A stretch of 64,000 bases of DNA, from NCBI GenBank assembly GCA_045635085.1, contig JAZRBM010000005.1, positions 65,212 through 129,211 on the forward strand, read 5' to 3'. The notes beneath the pieces are model-generated. The model had not been told where the DNA came from and searched no databases. It saw nothing but the letters and a program-made list of their open reading frames with translations. Shown piece by piece: positions 1-8,446 of this stretch. Numbering within the stretch: the stretch's first letter is position 1; the number at the start of each line of letters is the position of its first letter. The DNA comes from Congzhengia sp045635085 (GTDB lineage: Bacteria; Bacillota; Clostridia; UBA1381; UBA9506). A program made the translations under genes and the position numbers.

Positions 1-93
1 TATCCACTCATTTAAGTAGATTGTGCTTCTGTCATCGCCGTCAATCCATAATGCCCAGCCATCATCAGCAAATCTCCTTTTTTTGTTTCCCAC
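1..93 (-). CDS. Possible partial ORF running off the left edge
   Basis: Directly downstream of the diguanylate cyclase stop, and in its frame, an open frame of 31 codons continues to the window edge. It could start at a GTG at 91-93, but no clear ribosome binding site precedes that GTG. The residues include DDGWALWIDGDD, which looks coding in character. The competing start is an ATG near 75-77 behind an AAAGGAG site in another frame, but that frame stops after 17 codons. I do not recognise the product and it may not be a gene. Confidence 0.2.
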   Translation of the reverse strand, partial: MGNKKRRFADDGWALWIDGDDRSTIYLNEWI

Positions 94-96
94 GCT

Positions 97-1668
97 TTAT
101 TTCATCCCCTTAATTTTTCGTTTGTTCTCATACATGGCATCGTCTGCCTTGTTAAACACATCTATAAAGTTTGTGTCCTTTCCCGAATCATATCTTGCAA
201 AGCCTTTCGCAATGCTTACAGGGATGGACTCTTTATCTGTATCCACCGACTTATTCAGACACTCTTCATCGAAAATTTTAAGAAGCTCTTTCACATCATC
301 AAGGTCGCGGTTTTTAAGGATAACTAAAAACTCATCTCCACCGATTCTGAAAACAGGACTTCTTTTGAATATATCCGATATAACCCGAGCTGCGCTTACA
401 ATAAGCTTATTTCCAACATCGTGACCGTATCTGTCATTTGTTTCTTTAAGATAGTTGATATCAAAAACCAAAATGCCAAAATCTATTTCTTTGGTTTCTA
501 TTTCTTTATCAAAATCATTTATCCATGCCCAATAGGAATTTGTGTTCCTAAGCCCTGTAAGTGAATCACGATAGGCTAAAAGATGCTGTAATTTTTCGTG
601 TTCTTTAAGCCTCTGAGCCATATTCTCAAATGCGGTACTTAAGAGCTTTATTTCATATGTGTTGCTGTGTACTATTTCAACATCATAGTCTCCGTTTGAA
701 AGTTTGACAGATGCATCTGTCAAATTTTTCAAAGGATATACAATTCTTCTTACAACAAGAATTGCTATGAGAGAAAACAGCACAGTAAGTAAAAGCACAA
801 CAAACAGTATCTTAAGAGCAATATCATATCGTATCTGTCTTATATCGTCATAGCTTGCAGAAATGATAAGAGTCATTCCGTTTTTTAATTCTTTGGATAC
901 ACTTAAGTATTCTTCCGGGTGGTCATGAAGTCTTGCGTGCTCGGAGTGTTCGGTATTATAAACATCTGCGCCTTCAAACTCCAAATGAGCAATTCCGTTT
1001 TCATAAATTTTTATATTATGAACCTTATCGGTTAAAACGGTATAATCAAAATCCATACCAACAATGCCTATAAATTCATTTTCAAAGTACATAGGCACAA
1101 CATATGAGATCATCATTATGTCGTTGTTCTTATTGTAGTATGGCAACATCCAGACAGGCTTTCCGGCTTCATAGGGTTGCCAGTACCATCCCACATGTTC
1201 GGTATCGGATTTATCGTAAAGCGATATATCCGTAGGCTCGAAACGAATAAATCCGTCCTTTCCTTTTACTTTGCTGTAAAAAATCCCAAAGGTATTGTAT
1301 GAAAGATCAGGTGTAAGTCTGAAATAATATGCCACTGCACCGTCGGTGTTTTTTGCCACATCAACAAACATTTCTTCGGAACGCCTTAAAATTTCAGCCT
1401 GTTTTTCTGCGTCCCCAATTTCAGCTTTATTATTTATAAAACCGAGCACATAGCTTTCCATAATATTTACCGAATTTTCCAAATCACCGAAAATGTCATT
1501 GATTTGAGAAGCGTCTTTTTCACAAGTGACATTTACATAATCCTCTGTTTGACGCTGAATAAACTGGTCAACCTCATATATACTTAATCCGCCTATAAAC
1601 ATCGTAATAGCCAGCATTGCAGATATTAGTGTTATTAAAATTTTAAATTGCATTGATTGTATTTTCAT
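97..1668 (-). CDS. Membrane diguanylate cyclase (CACHE-HAMP-GGDEF)
   Basis: This is a 523-residue signalling enzyme that should make cyclic di-GMP from two GTP. A membrane helix lies at about residues 9-28, followed by an extracellular dCACHE-like sensor region to about 280, a second helix at about 285-305, a HAMP linker, and a C-terminal GGDEF domain with RIGGDEF intact. The usual inhibitory RxxD site just before GGDEF is not seen. The start is supported by AAAGGATGG about ten bases upstream. Its promoter carries the duplicated TTTGTCATA element shared with two other units in this island, so it is probably co-regulated with the surface enzymes next door. The ligand of the sensor domain is unknown. 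Confidence 0.9.
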   Translation of the reverse strand: MKIQSMQFKILITLISAMLAITMFIGGLSIYEVDQFIQRQTEDYVNVTCEKDASQINDIFGDLENSVNIMESYVLGFINNKAEIGDAEKQAEILRRSEEMFVDVAKNTDGAVAYYFRLTPDLSYNTFGIFYSKVKGKDGFIRFEPTDISLYDKSDTEHVGWYWQPYEAGKPVWMLPYYNKNNDIMMISYVVPMYFENEFIGIVGMDFDYTVLTDKVHNIKIYENGIAHLEFEGADVYNTEHSEHARLHDHPEEYLSVSKELKNGMTLIISASYDDIRQIRYDIALKILFVVLLLTVLFSLIAILVVRRIVYPLKNLTDASVKLSNGDYDVEIVHSNTYEIKLLSTAFENMAQRLKEHEKLQHLLAYRDSLTGLRNTNSYWAWINDFDKEIETKEIDFGILVFDINYLKETNDRYGHDVGNKLIVSAARVISDIFKRSPVFRIGGDEFLVILKNRDLDDVKELLKIFDEECLNKSVDTDKESIPVSIAKGFARYDSGKDTNFIDVFNKADDAMYENKRKIKGMK

Positions 1669-1689
1669 TCTGCACCATCCTTTCCGGCT

Positions 1690-1725
1690 ATTATATAAAA
1701 TCCGTTATGACAAACATATGACAAA
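1690..1725 (-). promoter_or_regulatory. Activator-type promoter: tandem TTTGTCATA boxes, site 1
   Basis: On the minus strand, two TTTGTCATA direct repeats (1717-1725 and 1706-1714) are 11 bp apart. Ten bp after the second repeat comes a TATAAT -10 box (1690-1695). The place of a normal -35 box is taken by the repeats. The same geometry occurs at 10570-10605 and 20307-20342. One helical turn between half-sites and overlap with the -35 region are typical of a winged-helix activator of the OmpR/SARP type. This copy drives the diguanylate cyclase. Confidence 0.75.
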
Positions 1726-1733
1726 TTGAAAAT

Positions 1734-2408
1734 TTATTTCTTTGTTTTTATAAGCTTATCAATTCCGAAGAACGCAAAACCGACTATAACAAACGCTACC
1801 GAAAGAATACCTACCCACATAAGGACACCGGAAACGCCTTGCTTATCAAGATTTACAAAAAAGTAGGGATAGATAAGCGGTGTGGTTGTAGTTGGCATCA
1901 GAATAGACGAGTCAAACTTCAAAATAATCGCTTGAATAAGAAGGAATACCACGTAAGCAATCGGGAATGCGATTGATACGATTGGATAATACCACTTTGT
2001 TTTTTTACGCTCGTAAAATAAGAACCAATCCAATATGTACATAATTGGGAGAACAACGTGGAAGCAAAGACTGCCTATACGCCAGTTTGCCTGCGGATCT
2101 CTTCCTGCTTCACCTGCCAGTAAAATGTTGAACACAAGAAAAGTCAGTAATATCCCAAGCATACCGATAAACTTTAAAAGCGGTGCGGTCGTAACATAAC
2201 TGTCTTCTTTTTTTCTTGCCGTTTGAATTAGTGCGGCAAGCATTACACCAATACACAGAAAATTGCTTAAATTTGTAAAATGAACATAGAAATCCCATCG
2301 CAGGTTTTGTACATCATCAAATACACCGAGACTCGCGACAATGCCTACAAGTCCAAGTGCTACGTAGAAAGATTGGAAAATCAGTTGTGCTGTTCTGTTT
2401 TTAATCAT
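1734..2408 (-). CDS. Pr6Pr family membrane protein
   Basis: This is a 224-residue integral membrane protein with about six hydrophobic segments. The pattern FTNLSNFLC near residue 45 and conserved histidines in the second and fourth segments fit the Pr6Pr (FAR-17a/AIG1-like) family of Firmicute membrane proteins. The molecular function of this family is not established. The ATG follows AAGAGG. It is the last gene of the unit starting at 10534, and its stop lies only nine bases before the boxes of the next promoter. Confidence 0.75.
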   Translation of the reverse strand: MIKNRTAQLIFQSFYVALGLVGIVASLGVFDDVQNLRWDFYVHFTNLSNFLCIGVMLAALIQTARKKEDSYVTTAPLLKFIGMLGILLTFLVFNILLAGEAGRDPQANWRIGSLCFHVVLPIMYILDWFLFYERKKTKWYYPIVSIAFPIAYVVFLLIQAIILKFDSSILMPTTTTPLIYPYFFVNLDKQGVSGVLMWVGILSVAFVIVGFAFFGIDKLIKTKK

Positions 2409-2427
2409 AATTTATTACCTCTTTTAA

Positions 2428-2820
2428 TTACTCTTTGAAAAATTCTCGTATTTCCCCGTCAAAATTGAGTTTTATACTTTCGATGTTACATTCCTCAATT
2501 ATGATTGTCGATACAGTTTCCTCTGTTGTTTCGATATACTTTACACTGATGGTCTTTGTTGCATCATCATATGTATAACCTTCACTTAAATCTGAATCAT
2601 TTACAGAATTCCCGCAGGCACAATAGTAAACAAATGAGCCATCTGAGCCAAATCTTATGGTTTCAATATCATGCTCAGCCTTTCTTGTCCAGGAGGTATC
2701 TGTAAATGGATATTCTGAGTAGTTGACAGTTTCGCCAATATCATTTCTTGAACATCCCAAACCCAAAATGAGAAGTGTAGCTGTTAACATAAGTAATAGA
2801 GTTACTTTTATTTTTTTCAT
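2428..2820 (-). CDS. Small lipoprotein of unknown function
   Basis: This is a 130-residue protein with a lipoprotein signal peptide: an N-terminal lysine cluster, a leucine-rich core and a GLGC lipobox-like site with Cys at about residue 23. The mature part is short, acidic and probably beta-rich. It has one Cys-x-Cys pair (YYCACG) near the middle. I do not recognise the family. AAGGA lies just upstream of the start. It sits between the tyrosine phosphatase lipoprotein and the Pr6Pr gene in one transcription unit. Confidence 0.65.
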   Translation of the reverse strand: MKKIKVTLLLMLTATLLILGLGCSRNDIGETVNYSEYPFTDTSWTRKAEHDIETIRFGSDGSFVYYCACGNSVNDSDLSEGYTYDDATKTISVKYIETTEETVSTIIIEECNIESIKLNFDGEIREFFKE

Positions 2821-2901
2821 TTTTTCGTCCTTATGTGTTGTTTTCTATGTCGCGATTTCTATCTATATCATAGTGAATAAACAAACTTTTTTGTAATATG
2901 C

Positions 2902-4035
2902 TCATTCAAGTTTTTGTTTTAACATAACGATATCATCTTGGGACATGCCGGCTTCTATCAGATACGCTGTCACAGCTGTTTCTAAATTAATCTGCTCCAG
3001 TTTTTCGACCGATTCGGCACCAGATACATGAAGCAGCATCTCCATTAGATTAACATCAAGAACCGCCTGATATCGTTGAGGCTCATGTTCTTTGTCTATA
3101 CCATAATAATTATAAAAACTGATCATATAATCGCTAATAATCTCGTCAAGAGTTGCACCCATCAACGCTTCCAGTAGCATTGCAGTAAAACCGGCTCTGT
3201 CTTTGCCTTCAGTACAATGGATACAGTATGGCGTTTCATTTCGTGCAAGGAGCGTAAGACCTTTCGCAACAGAGGAAGCAAACTCGTCTGAATAGAAGTT
3301 ACCGGTCAGATCAATTGCAATCACGCTCTCCGTCTCGTAAAGATGCCGGTAATATTCGGAATCACATTCGCTATCCGCTAAATATCCGTCAATATCTTCA
3401 TCAGAATCCGCAAGATTCAAGATGGTTTTTACACCAACCGATTCAATGAGATCATCTGCATAATCAGCACGACCGTTTTCGTTGTTTATGGGAGAAGCGG
3501 TTCGATAAAGTTTGCCGTTTCCGATACGCCCCGCCATTACAGAACGGAAGTTGGCAAAGGAAGCATCATCAGAGTAATCACCACGCTTGTTGCTATACTG
3601 TAGGGCATAAAGTTCCTGAATGGCAAGCATACCTGCTTTTTCTACCATTGTGATTTCAGCGGAATCCCCGACCTCTACATCATTTGCATCAGAGAAGTCC
3701 CCGTAGTTGATGCACACTGCGATATAGTCTTCCGGTGCGCTTCCACGGAGTAAGAGATTTCCCGGGTTAGAATAGTATCCATCAAAAAACGGCATAGTAT
3801 ATTCGCATGCTCCAAAACGTACACAGACAATGTCGCCGAGATTGTATCCGCCTTTCATAAAATCAGCGGTGGTAATATCAAGTACCGCATGACCGTATTT
3901 CTCAATTTCAATAACAGTCGCTTGAAGTGTAGATGATTTATTGATATCACACTCCGTTTTATTACAAGAACTCAACTGCAGAGCCATTACGCAAACAATG
4001 AGAATTGCAACGCATTTTTTTATGGCTTTTTTCAT
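2902..4035 (-). CDS. Secreted lipoprotein tyrosine phosphatase
   Basis: This is a 377-residue predicted lipoprotein; the signal peptide ends in LSSC near residue 24. Residues of about 35-135 resemble the C-terminal beta domain of SAM hydroxide adenosyltransferases (KYGHAVLDITTADF, GYNLGD). From about residue 165 a tyrosine-specific protein phosphatase domain of the Y_phosphatase3 type follows. Its P-loop HCTEGKDRAG carries the catalytic Cys and Arg, and LYRTASP is the typical early motif. It should act outside the membrane on phosphotyrosine, phosphoinositide or inositol-phosphate-like substrates, which I cannot distinguish from sequence. It is co-transcribed with a PAP2 phosphatase. Confidence 0.8.
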   Translation of the reverse strand: MKKAIKKCVAILIVCVMALQLSSCNKTECDINKSSTLQATVIEIEKYGHAVLDITTADFMKGGYNLGDIVCVRFGACEYTMPFFDGYYSNPGNLLLRGSAPEDYIAVCINYGDFSDANDVEVGDSAEITMVEKAGMLAIQELYALQYSNKRGDYSDDASFANFRSVMAGRIGNGKLYRTASPINNENGRADYADDLIESVGVKTILNLADSDEDIDGYLADSECDSEYYRHLYETESVIAIDLTGNFYSDEFASSVAKGLTLLARNETPYCIHCTEGKDRAGFTAMLLEALMGATLDEIISDYMISFYNYYGIDKEHEPQRYQAVLDVNLMEMLLHVSGAESVEKLEQINLETAVTAYLIEAGMSQDDIVMLKQKLE

Positions 4036-4052
4036 TTATTCACCCACTTTCA

Positions 4053-4922
4053 TCAGAGCCTTATTGCTTTAAATAATATCGGACATAAATATCCCACCGT
4101 CATCACAACGATAAAATAACGTACCGCATCTAATAAAAGCGAAACTTGTATAACATCAAATACATTCACAAGCTTAATTGCTTCTTTCAAAGCAACTGCA
4201 AGCACAACTCCCAAAACGATACGGATAAGCTTTTTCCACCACACAACATCATAGGAAAGCGGTTCGCTTTTTTCATCTAAAAATAAAACTGCTGCCAATC
4301 CTCCAATCATACCAAATGTCTTAAACATATCAGCAAACAAGGGATCGGCAATGCAGGCAAAACACACAATAAACGGCGTCAAAACAAGAAACGTCCATAA
4401 ATATATTTTTTTCATGTCTTTTACTTTCTTAAAAAGGTAATTACCCAAAGCTGAAATACCCACTCCAAGTAATACGCCAACAATTACATCACCGGGATAA
4501 TGTGCGCCAAGATACAGCCGTGAAATAGCTACAGAAGCAATCAATACGCCTACTAAAATACTAAGCCATGTCTTTTTGAATTTAAATGCAAAAAAGCTGC
4601 TCCATGTTGCAAACCCCTGCGTGTGACCACTGGGAAAGGAGTAACCCGTTGCCGTATCTAATCGAACACAATTGATGCCTTTAGTAAACGGACGAGGAAC
4701 TTTTGCATAATTTTTAATGATACCATTCAAACTAAGTGAAGCTGCCGTTACAAAAAATACTTGTTGAGCTAATTTCTTATCTACAGCAAACCATAACGCT
4801 ACCACCAATAAAATAATAAGTGTTTCTTCGCCAAGTATTGTAATGCCTTCAAAAAACACGTTAAGAAAGCTTGTTCGCAAGCCTTCTAACCATTTTAAAA
4901 ATTCCAATTCAAAAGCAAACAT
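4053..4922 (-). CDS. PAP2 superfamily membrane phosphatase
   Basis: This is a polytopic membrane lipid phosphatase of about 289 residues. The three PAP2 motifs are present: KVPRPF, SFPSGHTQG with the catalytic His region, and SRLYLGAHYPGDV. Such enzymes dephosphorylate phosphatidic acid, phosphatidylglycerol phosphate or undecaprenyl pyrophosphate. Which one applies here is not clear. I chose the ATG at 4920-4922, because a strong AAAGGAGG lies five to nine bases before it. An upstream in-frame ATG at 4949 lacks such a site. Several extra hydrophobic segments follow the PAP2 core. Confidence 0.85.
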   Translation of the reverse strand: MFAFELEFLKWLEGLRTSFLNVFFEGITILGEETLIILLVVALWFAVDKKLAQQVFFVTAASLSLNGIIKNYAKVPRPFTKGINCVRLDTATGYSFPSGHTQGFATWSSFFAFKFKKTWLSILVGVLIASVAISRLYLGAHYPGDVIVGVLLGVGISALGNYLFKKVKDMKKIYLWTFLVLTPFIVCFACIADPLFADMFKTFGMIGGLAAVLFLDEKSEPLSYDVVWWKKLIRIVLGVVLAVALKEAIKLVNVFDVIQVSLLLDAVRYFIVVMTVGYLCPILFKAIRL

Positions 4923-5030
4923 AGCGTCCTCCTTTAGTGGTTTTAGCACGACGAATCCGGACTATAATATTATCCTTTTCCCGACAACTTAAGAAATTTG
5001 TATTTTCTTATAAGCATATTGATAATACTT

Positions 5031-5702
5031 TTACTCTTCTGTCTGACTCGGCTTTCTTACCATAGCATAGTGCATAACCGGACTTTTGGGTATCAGCTCT
5101 TTTTTTGACAATTCAAATCCAAAATGTTCATACAAAGAAACATTGGGTTCTTTATTTGTTTCAAGATATGTAACGATGTTTTCCTTGTCACAAAATTCAA
5201 GCATAGGTCGCAGTAATCTTCCCGCAATACCTTTTCCTTGTGCACTTTTCTTAACGGAAAGGTTATACAGATACCAGTCAACATTTCCCGTAAATTCTTT
5301 TTTGAGATTCATTGCATAGGTTTCGTATGTAATAAGTCTTCGGATAATGGAAAATCCCGAATGAAGTATGAACTTCAATCCTCCGTTAGTGAGAAAAGGT
5401 AAAACTTTAGTGCCGTCAAACCCCATCGGAAGCCACACTGCGAAGCCGTTAAGCTCCTCACTGTCAGCATAGATAACGCCATCATCACTCATTGTTCTTA
5501 AGGATATTTCCATTATCTTTTCTGATACATATTCATCATATTTTCCGCCTAAAAACCAGTTGTGAAGCGGGTAATCACGATACGCATCGGCTGCAACTGA
5601 TGCAAGCTCTTTTATTCTGTTTTCCGGCACGATATAGAGACCTGCTTTTTCTACCACTCTTTTTGCAAGAGGAATCTCTATTTTTCTTGCAAGATTATCC
5701 AT
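5031..5702 (-). CDS. GNAT family N-acetyltransferase
   Basis: This is a 223-residue acetyl-CoA-dependent acetyltransferase of the GNAT fold. The acetyl-CoA loop is visible as QGKGIAGRLL near residue 150, followed by the NVSLYEHFGFE motif near 188 typical of the family's last beta strand. The substrate cannot be inferred. The start is supported by TAGGAG. It lies inside the surface-protein unit but has no signal peptide, so it acts in the cytoplasm. Confidence 0.85.
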   Translation of the reverse strand: MDNLARKIEIPLAKRVVEKAGLYIVPENRIKELASVAADAYRDYPLHNWFLGGKYDEYVSEKIMEISLRTMSDDGVIYADSEELNGFAVWLPMGFDGTKVLPFLTNGGLKFILHSGFSIIRRLITYETYAMNLKKEFTGNVDWYLYNLSVKKSAQGKGIAGRLLRPMLEFCDKENIVTYLETNKEPNVSLYEHFGFELSKKELIPKSPVMHYAMVRKPSQTEE

Positions 5703-5751
5703 ACAAACTTACTCCTACCATAATTTAATTTCCCAAGTTAGTTGTTAAAAC

Positions 5752-6744
5752 TTAACTTATCGTATCAATCAATGATTTAAATACAAGAAGAGCTGTATCA
5801 TAATCCATAAAATTATCAGCATTATCTACACCCTTAAGATGTTTTACTACAGCAGCTTCAGGATGGAACTGAAAACCAATTATAAAGTCTTTTCCGGTGT
5901 GTTCAATAATTTCAATCATCTTTTCGGAATTAGTATCAACACTGCCGGATATAATCAGATTTGTACCATCAACATTTAAAACAGCCTGATGATGCCATGA
6001 AGGACAACCGGTTAAAAGGTCATTCTGATAAATCTTATATGCGAGAGAATCTTTGACTATGGATACGTCATGAGGCACATAGTCTCTGTAAGATTCGGGA
6101 GTTGCCTTTTCGTTTCGATGCTGATACAGATACTCCTTGTTCAGATTACTGAAATGTACAGGAATATCTTGAATCATCTCTGCACCGCTAACAACCGCAA
6201 GCATCTGCATACCACGGCAGAAGCCAACTACTGCAATATTCTTTTCTATACAATAGGACATCAATATGTAGTCGGAAGTGTCTCTTGTTGCGTTAAAATC
6301 AATTTCTGCTTCTATTCCATGCCACGGTTCAGGTTTTGCATAAAGTGAAGAACTGATATCCTCACCACCGGTAAAAATTACAGCATCAATTCCTTGCATA
6401 ACATCTTCAACATTAGTATTTTCCCACAAATTTTCTTTAATGACATTTGCTGTTTCAAGTGTAAGTCCTCCGACCTCGTCACTACAGCCGAGAAGAGTAT
6501 TCTCACTATCATATGTAAGGTAATCTGCCTTAATCTGTTCTAAAAGAACAGGTTTTCCACCGGCTTCCTTAACCGCATTAACAATATTTGTGTAAAATTC
6601 TGAATCGGTGTCTCCACGCCACGCAATACCTATAACAATTTCATCTGTTGACGGTTTTACTGTGCATCCTGCAACAACAAGACACAACGAGATAATTGCA
6701 ATAATACTGATAAAAACTTTGAGTTTGCTGTTTCTAAAACTCAT
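5752..6744 (-). CDS. Lipoprotein class I glutamine amidotransferase-like hydrolase (C26)
   Basis: This is a 330-residue predicted lipoprotein (core SIIAIISLCLVVAGC) carrying a class I glutamine amidotransferase-like domain of peptidase family C26, the PuuD/gamma-glutamyl hydrolase type. The nucleophile elbow GFCRGMQ and the distal FQFHPEA supply Cys, His and Glu. Relatives hydrolyse gamma-glutamyl bonds, for example in gamma-glutamyl-GABA or folate polyglutamates. An extracellular location is unusual for this family. The ATG at 6744 gives a proper signal peptide and follows GGGG. The longer frame to 6798 would overlap the STAS gene and hide the signal. Confidence 0.8.
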   Translation of the reverse strand: MSFRNSKLKVFISIIAIISLCLVVAGCTVKPSTDEIVIGIAWRGDTDSEFYTNIVNAVKEAGGKPVLLEQIKADYLTYDSENTLLGCSDEVGGLTLETANVIKENLWENTNVEDVMQGIDAVIFTGGEDISSSLYAKPEPWHGIEAEIDFNATRDTSDYILMSYCIEKNIAVVGFCRGMQMLAVVSGAEMIQDIPVHFSNLNKEYLYQHRNEKATPESYRDYVPHDVSIVKDSLAYKIYQNDLLTGCPSWHHQAVLNVDGTNLIISGSVDTNSEKMIEIIEHTGKDFIIGFQFHPEAAVVKHLKGVDNADNFMDYDTALLVFKSLIDTIS

Positions 6745-6784
6745 AGCATCTAACCCCTTCTTTATAGATTCCCGGAACCCCGTG

Positions 6785-7084
6785 TCACTCCTGATCAAGC
6801 ATATCTGAAAGTCCGGTCATTTCAAAAACCTCACGAACCATATCATTTGCTTTTTCGATTCTCATTGTTCCTTGATGTGAATTTATTTTTTTGTACGCAC
6901 CAAGCAGAACTCTGATTCCTGCCGAGGATATATATTCAACACCGGACATATCAAAAATAAGCTCTTTTGTATCTTCGGAAAGTTCATTTACAACTGTCTC
7001 AAGGTTTGGTGCAGTTGTTGTATCGAGTCTTCCTGTAATTTCAAGAGTTACAAGTTCAAAATCTCTTTCCACATTGATTGTCAT
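6785..7084 (-). CDS. STAS domain protein, anti-sigma factor antagonist-like
   Basis: This is a 99-residue single STAS domain of the SpoIIAA/RsbV type. The segment DMSGVEYISSAGIRVLL contains the conserved serine pair that is phosphorylated by a partner kinase in known members. Such proteins release a sigma factor by binding an anti-sigma kinase. No partner kinase or sigma factor is adjacent, so it may work in trans or in a different switch. The start has an ideal AAAGGAGG. It is co-transcribed with membrane and surface enzymes. Confidence 0.85.
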   Translation of the reverse strand: MTINVERDFELVTLEITGRLDTTTAPNLETVVNELSEDTKELIFDMSGVEYISSAGIRVLLGAYKKINSHQGTMRIEKANDMVREVFEMTGLSDMLDQE

Positions 7085-7133
7085 GGAAATCCTCCTTTAA
7101 CATATGTTATTTCCTCACAGTTTACAAAATCCG

Positions 7134-8423
7134 TTACTTCTCACCAATAGGTGCACTTTCCAGTTTAGATATCGGAAGGTGGTTTTTATATATTCCATGA
7201 ATTTTGTAAGGTATTTTCTCTTCATCTAGAATTTGGCAGAAGCAATCTATATACTTCTTTTTCTTGTTCATTTGCATAAGAGTTATACAAAAATTATCTC
7301 CTACATCTAAAACCTCAAATAAAAGATGTGCATCGGTGATAATATGTGCTCTTTCTACATATTCTGTCATTCCGCCCCAATCTTCTCTGCCCATATAATT
7401 TATCAGGAAAGAGTTGTGAACATCAGGAACACGATGACTGTTTTTCTTTGCATATTTATTCTTCTCTTTAAGACCTTTCACATTATCTATGCCATCGGCA
7501 TACACATAGAATTTTTTAAGAGTATCATAAGCATACTCAGGTTGAATCTATAAGTGTGTTGCGCCTCTGATAACCGTGCAGATTTTATCAATCGACCATG
7601 TTTGAGCATGGTGAGGAATAAGGCAGAAAATATGTGAAAGCAAATCATGATATGTCTTTGAACATCCCACAGAATTTCTGTAATTATGGTTTGTTTCCAC
7701 ACGAAACGGAAGTCGGTTTTTAGGCAGTGCTCTGTTAAGTGCCTTAACCATAATAGCCGCAACCACTGACATTGGGCTTCCGTCATTTTCACTTACATAT
7801 CTCATCAGTTCGCTTTTGGGGATTTCAAATTCGTAATGAACACTGTCGCTGAAAACAAGATTACCAAAGCCAAAAAGATATTCTAACCCTGGAAACCACA
7901 CTTCATCTTTTTTTATACTTCCCAAAGGAGCATCATTCGGTAAGTCTTCCGGCTTTGGATATGCATATTCTTCAGGTAACACCGGCGAATCTGCCATCAA
8001 TGTAGAACCGGGATTTGGCTTTACATCATAACGTGCACAAATGTATTCATATACTGTAGTCTTAATCCAAAGGAAAGTGCCGCATCCGCCGCACATTCCG
8101 TGATACATATTGAAATAAATACAATTTCCCTCATACTCAATACTGCAAGGCTGATAATTTACGGCTTCGGAAAATAAATACGTTTTTTCCTTGGACACCG
8201 CACTTACGCTGACAGTTCTCGGATTAGGAATTAAATCCACACCGCCATCTTCATCAATATGAATCTGTTTCGAATAATAAGGAAATCTCTTAAAAGCTTT
8301 TTGAGCTGATGTTGTCAGCACTTTTGAGTCAACAGTATCTTTCATTACTACTTTTACTCGGATATTGAAAGTAATAAATTGGTTTGATTCGTGAAGTAAA
8401 TACGCATCAGGTGAATATTTCAT
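7134..8423 (-). pseudogene. Condensation/alcohol acetyltransferase-like protein interrupted by an amber codon
   Basis: One continuous frame of 430 codons is interrupted by a single in-frame TAG at 7548-7550. The first 291 codons resemble chloramphenicol/alcohol acetyltransferase-like condensation-fold proteins. The HxxxDG site is altered to HGMCGGC near residue 110. The remaining codons after the TAG keep the same frame without another stop for 137 codons, giving ...THL-stop-IQPEYAYDTLKKFY. A single C to T change (CAG to TAG) explains it. This could be a recent nonsense mutation, a sequencing error or suppression. The start follows GGAGGTG. It is co-transcribed with the SLH 5'-nucleotidase. 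Confidence 0.75.
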
Positions 8424-8446
8424 TTTGCACCTCCAAAGTTTGTATT

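Noticed and set aside
23..424. Plus-strand ORF of 133 codons
   Set aside because: It lies opposite the GGDEF domain and its residues look like a shadow frame; there is no binding site.
7548..7550. Amber codon as pyrrolysine
   Set aside because: No pyrrolysine genes are seen here, the protein is not a methylamine methyltransferase, and a simple CAG to TAG change explains it.
7487..7792. Minus-strand ORF of 101 codons across the amber site, suggesting a frameshift
   Set aside because: The true downstream part is in the same frame as the upstream part, so no frameshift is needed and this ORF is a shadow.
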